Assembly: GCA_039619475.1 (NCBI GenBank)
Contig: CM077115.1
Coordinates: 40,734,944-40,798,943, forward strand
From: Icerya purchasi
Taxonomy: Eukaryota > Arthropoda > Insecta > Hemiptera > Monophlebidae
Reading direction: 5' to 3'
DNA: 64,000 nucleotides
The stretch's first letter is position 1; the number at the start of each line of letters is the position of its first letter. Made by a program: the position numbers and the translations under genes. Shown one piece after another: positions 36,401-51,092 of the stretch. The notes below the pieces were generated by a model. It saw only the letters and a list, made by a program, of their open reading frames with translations, had not been told where the DNA came from and did no database searches.

Positions 36401-39400
36401 AAAAAATGTGAACGCGAATGATTAGGATAATTAACCTCAGTCAACTGTTTAGGTCAGCTAATTTGGGTACCTGTGCAGGTCTCTAATTTATGATAGCATC
36501 GTCACTGTATGACAACAACCATTTTTAATTACCGCCCGAAGAAAAAATATCACATACTCTTGTACTAAAGCATGTCAAACGAAAAATCAAAAAAAAACAC
36601 AATATTCAAACATTCCGCATATTACGAGTACCATAATAGTTGACAGAATATCTGTTAAAGCTAAATCGCATTATCATAATTACAAACATATTCACTCTGA
36701 TTTTGAATGGACGATCTCTTTACTACAAACTAACTTTTATTTAGCATCTCTTTACGCTAATGCAACTTTTAGATATAGGTGTGTATTTTGTCATCACTAA
36801 TCTATAAAACTCCGGCCGAATCGTTTTTTTTTTCTTTTTGTTTTTTCTTGGTTACGTTATCGCTAACAATTCTTCAAAATATTCCGGATAAATTAAATAC
36901 CACACTGATTTTTTAATAAAATAGTAATGGAAAGAAGAAGAACGTTTACTTCATTTCAATTTACAACATAGTATAAATAGAGGAAACAAAAAATATTTTG
37001 AAAACAAAAAAACTAATATATTACTATAACTTTAGTAAAACAACAAATTAATTTATCAATATATTAGACTAAATCTGCAACAGTATGAGCATATGTTCAT
37101 ATAATCTTAAGATAAAATTAATTTCTAACTTCACTATATAAATCGAAAGTTAAGTACGATACTTTACCTTATCATCTTTCTTTACATCCTCCTCTCCAAT
37201 TTTTTTACCGATAGCAGTTTCTTCATCACCAATACCGAAAATATCAGTACGTCTTTCTGCTAACTGTTTCAAACTAGCTTCAATTGCCGCGCCTGTTATT
37301 TAACAGAAAAACAAGTATTCCCGGTAATATGTTTATTATTTAAAATAAATACATCGTCGATCCGACTGCGATTATGAAGAAAGCAAATGCTTATTTAAAG
37401 GAATAACTGCATATGCGCGAGACTAAATTAGCCGGCGAAAAATTAACTGAGAAATAATAACCGGTGGGTTAAAAGTGTCTTTTTTGTGTGATGTTGAAAC
37501 CCGAAGGGAATCAAATATTTAAACGTATATTGAAAATATTTCAGCATATAGAGTAACTTGTCAAACCCAATTATAGTCAGAAGGTTGTACTAATTTGTTC
37601 TAATTTCCAAAATATGCTAGGTGGTATTAATGCTTTGAAAAGAAAATATATAGATACAATTGAAACAACATACATATTTAAAGCGAGGATTGTAGAGTGC
37701 AATATTACAAAAAGAAAGAAAAAAAAGGATCTAAAAAAGAATTATCAAAACCAGTCAAATAAGTAGCGAAGAAGATCGGCTACTAAACCGGAGATTTAAG
37801 ACTCGTTTTGTTCTAAATCTAAGTCGATCTCGAATACGACTGATTACAAACAGATCTGAAAAAACAATCCTCCAAATGCACATCAATAGTCAAGCTTTAT
37901 ACATTGTAAGCCCTAATTTCACCGTCTGCGACCTTCTGCGAAACACGTAGTATCATTTACTTACTAAGATAATAGCGAATTTTACAGAAACTAGATTTAT
38001 GTACTTTTAACATAAATAAATGTTACGAACCATTAAAAAATACAACAATACAACTCGTTTCTTTAAAGACTGAGCTCTATATCGTTAAAAGAATTTGTCA
38101 TTAAGGTTCATAGAGTATCAAGCTATCGAAGGTAATAAAGAAGCAAACTCTTATTTGTCGCCCTTACCTTTTCAGATTCCTGTTCTATTTAATTCAGCTG
38201 CAAGTTGAATAAAACTACGAACAACTAGAATCTGGGCTGACTCGAATACATGAAACACGAACAACTTTCAATTATGATCAGGTTCCCGCACTTATAATTC
38301 TTACGCGAAAATAAGTAACGGACCCAGCCGTACGAATCACAGCTACCCTATGTTTTTCGTGCAATAAAATAAAATCAATTCCTATAATGCGATTAGCAGT
38401 CGTAAGTAGAAGTGACAGAACAACAGGTCTGCTTTCGGAGTATTCACGACGATGATACGGTCGTCGCAAAAATAGTACCATCAGATGAAATGAATACATA
38501 TTACGCATAAATTAACGAAATATTTATTCCGAAATAATTATGGAACCTTCCTAAAGAAAATGTAGGAATTAGGCAACTGTTAAATATTATACTCTTATAG
38601 TAAAGTAGAAATGGACCTTTAAGAATGTGCTTTAATGACCAAAATTTCTTTCAAACTAAACTTATTCTTCTATCTACTTCTTTTTTAGTCCTATTATTAA
38701 GCGAGATTATTTGTCCGAGGTATATTATTTCTTCCACTTTTTCTATTTTATGACCTTCTATTCTTAAATGGTAATAAAATTTTTGATTTATTAATGTCGA
38801 CGGTCAGACCTTCTGTTTCTCCTACCTTTTGAAGTTCATTAATCATTAATTTTAACTCCCTTACATCTGAGCTAATTAAAATTACATCGTCCGCAAATTC
38901 AGATATTCCCCGTTTATGTTTACACCTAGATTTTTCCATTCCAGCTTCTTAAACACCTCTTCCAATGCACAGTTAAATAAATCGGTGACGGCGGATTTCC
39001 CTGCTTTACTCCTTTTTCAGTATTGAAATAATTACCTACTTTGTCAGTTACTATCCTGTCTTTTAAATATCAATATACGCGCTTTTAATTAAGTTAATAA
39101 AAATTTTAGGTATATATTTTGGTTTTGTAAAGCGTTAAGAAATCATAATTCGGAATATTGAACGCCTTCGTGTAGTCAATAAAGGTAAAATGGGTTTCAA
39201 ATTAATACTTTTTTACTTTTTTCTATAGTCTGATTGATAGTAATGATCAACTGTAGAGAAAGACAAAACCAGCCTGCTCTTTTGGTTGGTGACCAATTAT
39301 ATATATATATGTGTCTCATTCTTTGTTCCATCAATTTCATAAATATCAAAATATGTCGATTTTATGCCTATCACCTTTCTTGTAAATTAGAATTATTCAG

Positions 39401-40542
39401 ATTTTTTCCAGTCCTCCGGAATTTGTTGGTTATTAAGAATCTTGTTATACGTCATTGATAATTTATTTTCTTACGGATGTCAAACCTGGTCACTAACTCA
39501 GAGAGATATAAATAAACTTGCAACAACACAAAATTGTTTGGAGAGAGCTATTCCAGGTGTCAAAAGAAGCGATAAGTTAAGAATCAGTAGCATAAAAAAG
39601 AGGCTAAAACACAATTTAAATATAATAATACCCTTCATAGGAAGAATAAAATGGCGATGGGTGGGCCGTATATCTCACCTCACGGATGGAAGATGGACGC
39701 ATAAAAGCACTTTTTGGTATTCGGGGTATAAGAAAAGGAAAGTAGGGAAACAACTGACCAGATGGATAGACGATATACAAAAAATTATAAAATATAAACG
39801 TTTCCACAGAATCGCAGCAGATAGACGTGAATAGAGTCAACTTGAAGAAGCCTACGCCCAAAATCAAAGCATTTTTTTATAGAAAATATATTATATACTA
39901 CGTAGCAATAAGTATTGTATTTTACTTATGTAGGCATAAATAAATAAATAAATAATTATGGAACCTTAAAAGGCAATTCAGTTAGTGAAGTAACATCCAA
40001 GTATTTACTATAAAGAACTAGTCCCCCTTTACATATACTTCTAATTTAGATATTAAGAAGTTCATTTTATGACGTATTTTTCAGCCCTTAACATAGTTTA
40101 TAATATCTAATTGAACCTACAATGATAATTTCGTAAACGTATTGATTCTTTACAATCATTTATGTTTCACTTTTACAATAATAAAGTAAAATTATTTTCT
40201 TTTTTTTTTTTTGAATTTACGTAAAACGCGGTTAAATATTTTTAAATTCCGTGGCCATACATATGTTTCGTTATCAGAACTTCTGGCAAAAATTTACAAA
40301 GCTGCAGCAGCTTTTCTTTATTTACTATTCGGAACTAAAAACTTTTACAAATGCATAATCAGTATACACATCTTTATACATATAATTTTATTTTTGTTTA
40401 CCTTAAGGGTAGCTGATTAGGCAACGGTGTTTCGCTCGAGTAGAACTCGATATTCAAATTCCGCTACCGTACATTTAAAATACCAAAAATTATTGTCCGT
40501 AGTATTCCCGAATAAATTTTTTAAAAATATAAATATTTATTG

Positions 40543-40585
<43 letters not shown>

Positions 40586-43500
40586 GACCTCGGAAAAACG
40601 TAGCAAGAATAAGAAAAAAAAAAAAAATAAATAAACTATATAAAAATGAACTAGCAAAGACATTATTAATTTACCAACGCTAATATCCAATTTATTCGAT
40701 AAAGTTAAAATAAAGACTATTTATATATAGACATGTTTTAATAAAATTAAAATTAGCTTTACCGTTAATAGTAAATAGGAATAAAGGAACGCAACCATCG
40801 ATTAATTAAAAAGAGAACACATAATTTACCTGGCGCATAAACAGATTCTTGATTCATTTTATCCTTAATATGTTTATCACGTTGCTCAACCCAACGAGGA
40901 TCCAATAAACCAATCCGGACGTGTTCGTGAACTTTACTAGCTGGAATTTTCCCTCCAGTTAGAGGAGAAATCATTTCATCGGAAGCAGCAGCTTTCGCAC
41001 TCTTTGCGGCTGTAAAATTAACACGCAAAATTCGCAATTAGTATAACGTTCAAAATTATTCAAAAAAAGTGTACTTATCATTGGGGACAAAAGGTTAAAG
41101 AAGTAGTGCTTCAAAAATGAATTATTTCATACGGTCGAATAATACATCAATCTGCAATTACTACTAGAAAAAAAAAAATAATGTCAATATAATCCAAATA
41201 TTACAGAGTAAGAGTTTAAGAATTTAAGAACAATCATAAATATATACTTCGGTACATAACTAATCTCACATTATGCGATTTTAAAATCACATTCATAAAT
41301 AAAGAAATCGAATAAACGAATACAAAGTATAAAGAAAAATTCCAAATCATCGATTTTTTTGTTGCAAAATATTTAATACGAAAATATATTTGGATTTATC
41401 TAATAATGAAATCTTTAAAAATATAAATATAAATCTTTATCATCATCACCTTGTTTCGGATCGTATCCTTTCTTTACAATAACTTTATCCGGTAAGGGCG
41501 GCAACGGAGGAAGTGGAGGAACAAAGGAATTGGACTTTTTATCCGAGTAAACCTTAGTTCCGTCACTTTTCTCTTCTTCATCACTAGATGATTCTTCTTC
41601 CATATCTTCTACCTAGACAAATAAAAAACAAACACTATTAATATATTTGAAGGATTTCAAAGAACTGCCTCGAAACAGGCACGATCGAAATTACCACAGA
41701 AGTAAAATAAAATTATTATATATTAATGAAAAAAAAAAGAATAAACTTAAAGTATACTTAAAATAACACTCGGATCTACAATCACGCCGATCAATTTAAA
41801 AGTCAGGTAAATAAAAAGAAAATAACTCCGGTACTCCTACTACTGAATAGTATTGCAAATGAAAACTCATTTAATTATTGGATTTAATTCGCAATACTAT
41901 TTAACGGGGAAAGTATCATAAATATTTTATTTCTTCGACGAATTTATAAAAATCAAGTTCCTTAAGCTGCAAAAGAATACGGAAATTCACATTAAAAACT
42001 TCTGTAATTAATTGAAAGATTTAAAACGTCTGGATACTGCATGAAATCAAAATGAATGTAACGACAATTATCAAGATACTTAGCAGTAAAAAATGATAAC
42101 AACCTATATAATTTTAAAAAGCAAACATTCCCCAAAAACTGAAGACATAAAATTCAAGCTGAAAAATGTGTTGCTTTAAAAAAGAACCAAAAAACGGTAC
42201 TTCATTGATACGATTGAAATTTCTAAAACAATCCCAGCATCGAAATCCCATCAAAAACATTAAAATAACAAAGTTCTCTAATGCGGTAATAAATATCGAA
42301 TCAATAAGTTATACGCATAAAATTACTTGTTATAAATTTCATTCTTACAAGTGGAAAAAAATTAGCCAATTGGCAAATAATCCTTTTCAAATAATACTCG
42401 CGGAAGTGAAGTTTTAATTCAACGTTTGTTAAATAACTCGGATACTATTAATATTTCTTACAAAAAGATCCTTTGAAGTAAATGCATAAAATAAAACGGT
42501 TTACCTGAGTGTTATCTTTAGCTTCTTTCGCCTTCAAATCTTTGTTATACTTTTGCTTCTTCTGGTCATCTAATTCGGTATCGGACTCGTCAGAACTGGA
42601 ATTCATTTTGCCGTTTTTCTTGCCAGTTTTATCAATCATTTCATCATCACTTCCCATTTGCATTTCATCTTCATTTTCTTTTTCATCTTCGTCTTCATTT
42701 TCTTCGTCATCTTCGCCTTCTTTGGTTTGTCCTCGATCTTGCATCAATACTCTAGCTCCAACTTCCGCTGGAGTAGTCGGTGGAGGGAAATTACCAACTT
42801 CGCCAATTTGATAATCAACCGTTTCAACAACAACAAAGTCGTGCCAATCAATCTGAGCATATGCAACTGAAGAAAGAAGCAGAATAGTACAATTATTTTA
42901 TCCGACAGAATCTACCACAATCACTTATGTTAACAAATTTGAAAATATTTACATCAGGAAAAGAAAAAAAATGTTCTTCTGTCACTAATTCGATATAGAA
43001 CCATTTCGAAATAATAACGTTTCGCCAAATGAAAACTGTTCTTTTTTTTTTTTTAATGTGTTTACATACAATATAATTCATAACATTTTGTCTACATATG
43101 TATATCCAACTGCTTCAGAGACCAATTAGCGAACACACAGCGTTGTCTATGGTCGTTTAAACTCCTAGGACAGTTGGATTTTATACAAGTGCATAGTTCC
43201 GACGGAAAAAAATAAGTAAAAAAAAAGTAGCGTTTATTTCAATTTTGTTTTCCAATCGTAGTTTTAATTAAAAAATAAATAAACAAAAAAACAAGAAAAA
43301 CCTTAAATTATGTTTACATCTTTCATTTTTATTTATTTTAAAATCAGTTCCTAAATAAGCTGTATAATTTTTTTATATTTTGAAATTAAATAAATTTTTT
43401 GTTTTAGTTACAAATTTGTTTTTTTTTTTTATTATTTTTTTTTATTTAAAAGCACAATCTGTATACATATTTTTAAATTAATTTATAATCAATATGTTTA

Positions 43501-46500
43501 AAAATCTTTTCGATTATATATATATATATATATATATATATTCGTAAATTTGTTACAAATAATATAAATAATATTCTAAAATTAAGTATACAACTTTATT
43601 AAAAGAAATCATATTCTGAATACCCTAAATTTTAAAAATCAGAAGTTCTTAATTTTTCACCCTTCAAAAAAATAAACACACGTAAAACAAACTTTAAATT
43701 ATATAAATACTTACTTCTTTCTCGCTCTATAATCTGTTCTTCTTTACGTCTTTGAGCTTCTTGCTGCCTTTCCCATTCGGCTCTGTATTTCACCTGATCT
43801 AATATAGCATACATATTTGTCGACTCTTCTGATAATTTACTTAATAAATTTTTTGGAGGTATTAAAATCTAAAAATGGCGAAAAATTATTTTTTATTTCC
43901 TCTGTAAGGTATTATAAAATCACCAGTAACATAAAAAATCAACAAAGAAAAGTTTTTAAATTTCTTTAATATTACAATAATAAAAAGAAGCATGTCTACA
44001 ATTTGTTAATTTACATGAATTATAAAACAAACGTATCACTAAAATTATAATACTTTATTCTTTCACGGAGACTAATAATAACATGTGCACTTTTAATCAC
44101 ACGTCATATATACTAACCTAAAATTTCACCAAATTTCGGGGAAAAACACCATTAAAAACATTACATATTTTGAATTTATCATTAAAATTGTAACTGTTCG
44201 GTAAAATGATATAAAATTTAAAAAATAAGTTCATCTTAAAACAAAATAAAAATATAAATGAATCTGCGGTAGCATTTTCGGAACTATCCCAACTTCAACA
44301 AGACCTTGGCTGATGATGGAATATCCCAAAAACATTCCTTTAGGTTTATTTATTACACTATATATTCTAAAAATACTGCATTCATGTCACAATTCCTACA
44401 TTCAGAAACGAAAAAAAAATAGTGACCGGTTTCAATGTGTAAAAAATTCTGAATATGTTTATGTACCTTCAGTTGAAATTTAGCGTTTTTAATTTTTTTA
44501 AAAGTACAACCAAAAATAGCACTAAATAAACTTCTGGTTAAATTCCCAATTTACGTTCTATTAATGCAGTAATGAAGTATTTAATCAACGTCTTAAGTTT
44601 TTTAATAAAGCATCATAAAAAAAAATTACAATCATATTTTCCTAGCAATGTGGTGGTGCAGCCAAAAAATAATTTACCAAAATATACCATCGTTTTTATT
44701 TTATCAACTACTAATTATGCTTTGGAGTTAAACACACCATGAGGGTGTGTAGAGGTGGTAATTAAATCGTTAGAATTCTGAACTCCGTCAAAAACTGTTG
44801 GAAAAATTTTAATATACTCGAATGTGTTCACGACATAATGTTGTGAAATAATAAATAAGTGAACTTTTAGACCATATTGGAAAAAGCTTCTTTGAAATGT
44901 TTAACGCGGTAAATCTCTACTGCAAAACTTGAATGCGTGGTAAAAATTTGTCATAATATTGAAGGTGAACAGTTTAAAGATATATGACAAATCGTAAAGT
45001 GCATGAAATGATCCACATTGTAACAGTTACTGAAGGATTTACCAGAATAACAGAAGAAAAGTCAGAAGAACCCCCGAAAAAAAGTATTTCTTAAATAGGT
45101 AATCGATTCTATGAAAACCACAAAACAGTTTATGCCGAATATTGAAAGATAATTAAAATTCTAACGAGCACCTGTAGTGGTAGAACTCTATAAACGTTTA
45201 AAAATGCAACTTTCGCGAGAAAGCCCTTAAGAAAATAAAATAACTTCCATCTTTTCAAAGTAACAAACGGCGATTATTCGCTAACATATGATTATTTTAA
45301 ATTAATTTTTATTCATATTTTTAAAAAAAATGCAGTAATTTAATATTCTTTTCTATTTTTAAAAATTAATTTTAAATTCTTATAAATCAGTTAAACAGAA
45401 AATTAGAGTATGGAAAATTTAAAAAAATTGCAGACATTCTTAATCAATACAACTAACGGACCAACTTCAATCTTGTAACATAAAAAATGTGTATCATCCA
45501 GCGGACTAATGAATGTGATAAAAGAATAGAATAATCACAAACTGACTTGTTAAAAATGAAACTTGCGCAAAAATCATAATACAGAATTACTAAAAAACAA
45601 GAAAATAACGATAAGAATACTTCGAGAACTAAAAGGGTCCTTTGAAAAGGATCAGATCAAAAACAAGCTAGGGAAAACTTTAAAAAATATAACGTACGAA
45701 ATTTTTATAAAATATTCCGGTATACTGGTATCTAAGCGATTGTTAAGCGTTTTTGTGGCGCTTAAATTCCACCGGCATAGTAACTAAATATTTTCCAGAA
45801 ATTTTTTTTATGAAAACTGAGACCAATTTTAACAACAGAATACACTGTATGTAATCCGGAGCTCGATTGCAAATTAAACTATTCCGCGATCGAGCGACCT
45901 ATGAAATAATTAAAAAATTGTTAGAAAAAAAAGAATATACCAAATTTAAGATTTTCTTTAAAAATTTTAATAAAAACACACTAAAAGTAAAAAACAATTA
46001 TTTAATAAATAGTACATTTTACAATAAAATATAAATAAGGATACTATGACTATTCTTAAATAACATTTAATTTATTGTAGTCAGCATCAAATTCAAACCG
46101 TAATAATAACTATAAAAAATTTAATAAGTATCAAAACATAATTACTCGTTTTCTATAAGCTAAGTACGAAGTCGATAAAAAAAATACTATCGAAATGTTA
46201 CAAACTTTCAATAATCTCAGTCACATACACCAACACATTTCATTTTATCCTTCAAAAAATATATATTGCTACTTACTCTCAAAAAGACCAGAGGAAGAGG
46301 CCTTCTTCAAAAGCAACATTGCCTGAACAAATACCCGAAAAAAACCATAATTGCGAGGGGCATCTGGTCAATATTTTTGAATAGGAAATATCTGCTTAAC
46401 TCAACGTAGCAAAATATCTTGACAATTATAGTGACAAAGCAAAGACCCGAAAGAAAAAACTAAATCCGAAGTAAACAAAACTATGTTGGATGATATGCAA

Positions 46501-49500
46501 TCGAACATAACAATCTTACGAGTTTAGATAGTGGAATCTTATCATCGGGTCGATATAATTAAAAAAAATACAAGTGCGGACTTAACGTATCGAATTCAAT
46601 TATTTACTATAGAAAGATGTCAGTTAAACGTCAAATATACTTTATTCTTTGTAAATAACTACATCGCCTACCAGAATCTCGAAATACAGACGTCATATGT
46701 AATCGATCATCTATTTTTAATATAATTCAAGTATTTCTGAAAATCTGTAAGTCTGAAATATCTTATACGTAAGTCGCAACACTCAGATTTATACAATTCG
46801 GTTATAAATTTAATTTCTCCTATTCTTTAAAAAAAATCCCTATCGGTAGCCAAAATGCTCTTACGCATGCTTTTCTCTGATAACATTTATTTATTGTTAT
46901 TCTCAAGATAAATTATGAATTTCTTCATAAAGTTTATTTTATAAAAAACAAATAAAAATAATAAACATAAAAAAACCAAATATGTTTCGAAACATCGTTT
47001 ATTATAATAATGAATAATTAAACTAGAAAGTGTAAATGATATTAAATTCTAAAAACAAAAAACAACAAATTAACATCTAAAATAACCGTGTTAAAAATAA
47101 ACTATTTCAGCGACAATAACGGAATGCAGAAAAAAAAAAAAAATCAATTCAACTAATAACAATTACGGATGATCAACATACCAATGTAGTAAATTAATTC
47201 ATTGAAGAAATAAACAAACAGTTTAGAATTAATGAACCACTATGTACAGATAAAGTTATTTTGAAATTCTACAAGCATTCGAAATATTTCTCAAACGAAT
47301 TTTAGAACCGAATATAATTAAGGAAAAAAATATTCTAAGTATATAAAAATAATCTTTTCTGATAGTAGACTTTTACGTAAATTTTAAATAAACGGAAAAA
47401 AAATGTTGGTCTCAACTCCGAAAAACTGTTCCAGAATACATTACATATATCACACTTAAACGTACATGACGACAACAAATAAATCAAAATCCATTTACCT
47501 TGGTATATTGTTCCAAAAGTTTCGTAAAATACTGAAAAAGAGAATGCTGCGGTCTAAGAAAATCAAACTGATAATTACGTTGTTCCCGGTGCATTAAATT
47601 TGTCAAGAACGCTCTTCCATTTCTGGATACAAACTGTGCCGTTAACTTCACTATGTCCCTAATAAACAATACAAATCAATCATTTAATATTATATTAACC
47701 TAACACCATAACGCAACACTTTGTTTCGCCGTGAATATATACATACATACACCCTGTCAAGAAAGTATCGGGAATTGTCAATTTAAATCTCCCGGGTAAT
47801 AGCTAGGCAGATAATTTTTTTTTTCCAGGTTGGTACAACTGTTTTGTATTATGATGCCTATTTTTAGCGCGATCTGTCAACCAGTGTGTTTACAGCAGCT
47901 GTTAAAATCAGTCGACCTTGAAGTGTTTTGTCGAAGTTTTACAATGAGTGAAAATATTGAACAACGTACTTGTGTTAAATTCTGTGTTTCGAACGAAATT
48001 TCTTGTGCCGATACACTGAAAATGTTACAGAAGGCTTTTGGTGAATCTGCTTTATCAAAAACGCGGGTTTACGAGTGGTACAGAGCGTTCAAGGATGGTC
48101 GGGAGACGGTCGAAGACATGCCTCGCTCTGGACGGCCTTCAACGAGTGTGACCGATGATAACGTCGATAAAATCAAGGAAATCGTTGCTGAAAATTGTCA
48201 TGTGAGCTTGAGAGAGATGGCTCATGGATTGGGCATGTCACACGAGAGCGTACGTACGATTGTGCACGAAAAATTGGGTATGCAACGCGTTGCGGCTCGG
48301 CTTGTTCCGAAAGACCTGAATTTCTTTCAAAAAAAGTACCGAGAACAGGTAGCTGCAGACATGCTGGATCGAGCCAATTTGGATCCTACCTTCTTGGAAA
48401 AGATAATTACTGGTGACGAGACATGGGTGTACGAGTACGACACGCTTACGAACCAGCAATCGTCCGAATGGCGGCCAATTGGCGCGCCAAAGCCGAAAAA
48501 ACCTCGCCAAAGCCGATCGAAAGTGAAGATCATGTTGATTGTTTTCTTCGATATTCGAGGCGTGGTACACTATGAATATGTGCCAGCCGGACAGACAGTC
48601 ACCAAAGAGTTTTACTTAAGTGTTTTGAGACGTTTGAGAGAGGCTATCCGTCGTAAACGTAACGATTTGTGGGTCGACAATTCTTGGATTCTCCATCACG
48701 ATAATGCGCCGTCTCACAAAGCCATAATTGTGAATGAGTTTTTGGCCAAACACTCGGTAAATATCATCGAACAACCGCCGTATTCACCAGATTTAGCACC
48801 CTGCGACTTCTTCCTATTCTCAAAACTCAAATTTCCGCTACGGGGAATGCGCTTCGAATCGATTGATGACATCAAGACGAATTCGACGCGAGAGCTAAAG
48901 GCCATCCCGGAAACCGCCTATCAGAAGTGCTTTGCCGAGTGGAAAAAGCGTTGGCATATGTGCATCGCTTCGAATGGATGTTATTTTGAAGGTGACAAAA
49001 TAAATTTGGATGAAAATTAAAAATTGTTCGTTTTATTTAACAATTCCCGATACTTTCTTGACAGGGTGTATATATCAATTACAACGTAACAATGTTTAAG
49101 CCGGCCCCCCATTAGAAAAAATGTCCCAATTTTATGTAACGTTTGTTATATTTTAATCCTTACCTATTTTGTAAAAGAGCGTTCGTCGCGTATGTTTTTT
49201 TTTTATGTTTGTTCGCGCATAACTCATATTTATATAGACCGATTTTATTGATTCTTTGCCCATTAGAAAGAATACCATTCAACTTATGTACCATGTGAGC
49301 AATGGTAAAAATCGGTGAACATAAATTGAATATTCGTCAAAAAACGTGAAAAAGTGCGGTCCCTTTGGATAGGTTTTTTTTTTTTCTTATTTTTTATTAG
49401 TATAACAGAGGCGGTTGAGTTGACAGTTCGTCGTCCCATTTTCATTTCCGCAATTCATGTTTGCGTTCAGTGACGGTTTTTGTTTTTGGAAACATAATAA

Positions 49501-49887
49501 ATACACTTATTATTATTGCGCAGGATGATGAATAAGAAGTCCTACCACCGTAGGGAGAAGCGTGTAAAGACTATATTGCTAATTTAATAATATCATCGAA
49601 ACGCAAAAAAAGTATTATTTTTATACTTTGTAATATGTTAAATTGTTTCGGTAGTTTAATAAAATTTATGGTACAAATTATTAGTTGTATTTTTTTTTTT
49701 TATTATTATATAAAATTGGGACATTTTTTCGTTATAAAATCTAATGGGAGCCGGCCTAAGAATTGCGTTGTAAATTTTGATAATTTTATACAAAGTTTAT
49801 AAAAGAGAAAGAGACAGAAATGTAAACAAGACGGGGTCAAGGGGCACAACCCCTTGCGAGGCCAAAATGGCCGATTTTTTTTACATA

Positions 49888-49948
<61 letters not shown>

Positions 49949-50667
49949 CGCTGTGAACTCAATGTTGAACGTAATAATACCGTCTTTATTGACTAATACA
50001 AGATCGGCAGTACATAAAATAACAATATTATGAACATCACCACAGATGTGGACGTAGTATTCTCCGCAAATAAATTCCTTTGCCGCACAACTCATAACAA
50101 ACAAGGAAATACTTATTGATTTAAAAAAAATAAAAACTTTTATTATTCACAACTTTTGACTACAAAATACTCTAAAGCAGATGTTTTTGGGCATAAATCC
50201 TCTCTGTGAGCCGAAATAAAAGGAATTAACCACGTCAAAATTTTGCAACGATGTTTCTTAATTACAATTACACATTGATCTTACCGAATATGTGTAAAAT
50301 CTCCTTACAGCGGTTAGCTGCGAGCACTACCCGAAGGTGTCGCACTCACATAGAACTGGCATTACACATATACAGTCAATCACACTACTTACATCTATTT
50401 CAATCAGACAATCTCTTCAAAAATACACCCACACTTTGCATTAATTAAATGCGTACATTACTCATTGATCGAGTGTTTTACCAAACTAATATAATGATGA
50501 GCTACATAGATGTACAATTAATAAAATCTCAATAGTAGCTTACACTAAATAATTCTAATTTCTCTTAATATGGTAAAGCCAGAATACATTGAATAAATAT
50601 AAAAATTCCCTATTACGAGTACGTTATATGTACTCACCGGCCAAAGTGGGGTCACCACAATATACAA

Positions 50668-50709
<42 letters not shown>

Positions 50710-51058
50710 GGCAACGAAACAAATATATTACAGGAAAAAAGTTTACTCTTTCTATATTAACCGTTTGTATCTTACTCCCCTTTGCAGTAAAAAAATTTTC
50801 TTTTTTCTGCAATTTTGTTATCTATTTCTGTTGCTGGTTTCAAAATTATGTTAAAAAAAATTTCAAACAAAAAACCATGATTTTTTTATTAATGTTATAA
50901 TTCTATAACTTCTGTTTAAGAGTTTATTTAATACAATTCTGAAAATGAATTATTTTATTTATTAATAACTAAAAGTTACAGATCCCAAAAGACCCTAGCT
51001 TGCTTTATAACATTCCGTTGAAAAATATTTACAAATTAATTTAAAATTAATATATGAG

Positions 51059-51092
<34 letters not shown>

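Larger units (their letters stand above)
39968..40829 (-). other. SF3A1 intron 8, 5' part
   Basis: AT-rich; contains a tRNA-like scrap (40406-40470) and a (TA)n (40546-40582). Nothing else seen. Confidence 0.6.

Noticed and set aside
40406..40470. Functional tRNA gene
   Set aside because: Only about 61 bases between the pairing ends, with no clear D or anticodon arm; reported as a SINE-like fragment instead.
42509..42811. Ser/Phe-rich plus-strand frame
   Set aside because: Exact shadow of the Glu/Asp/Lys-rich SF3A1 exon 6.
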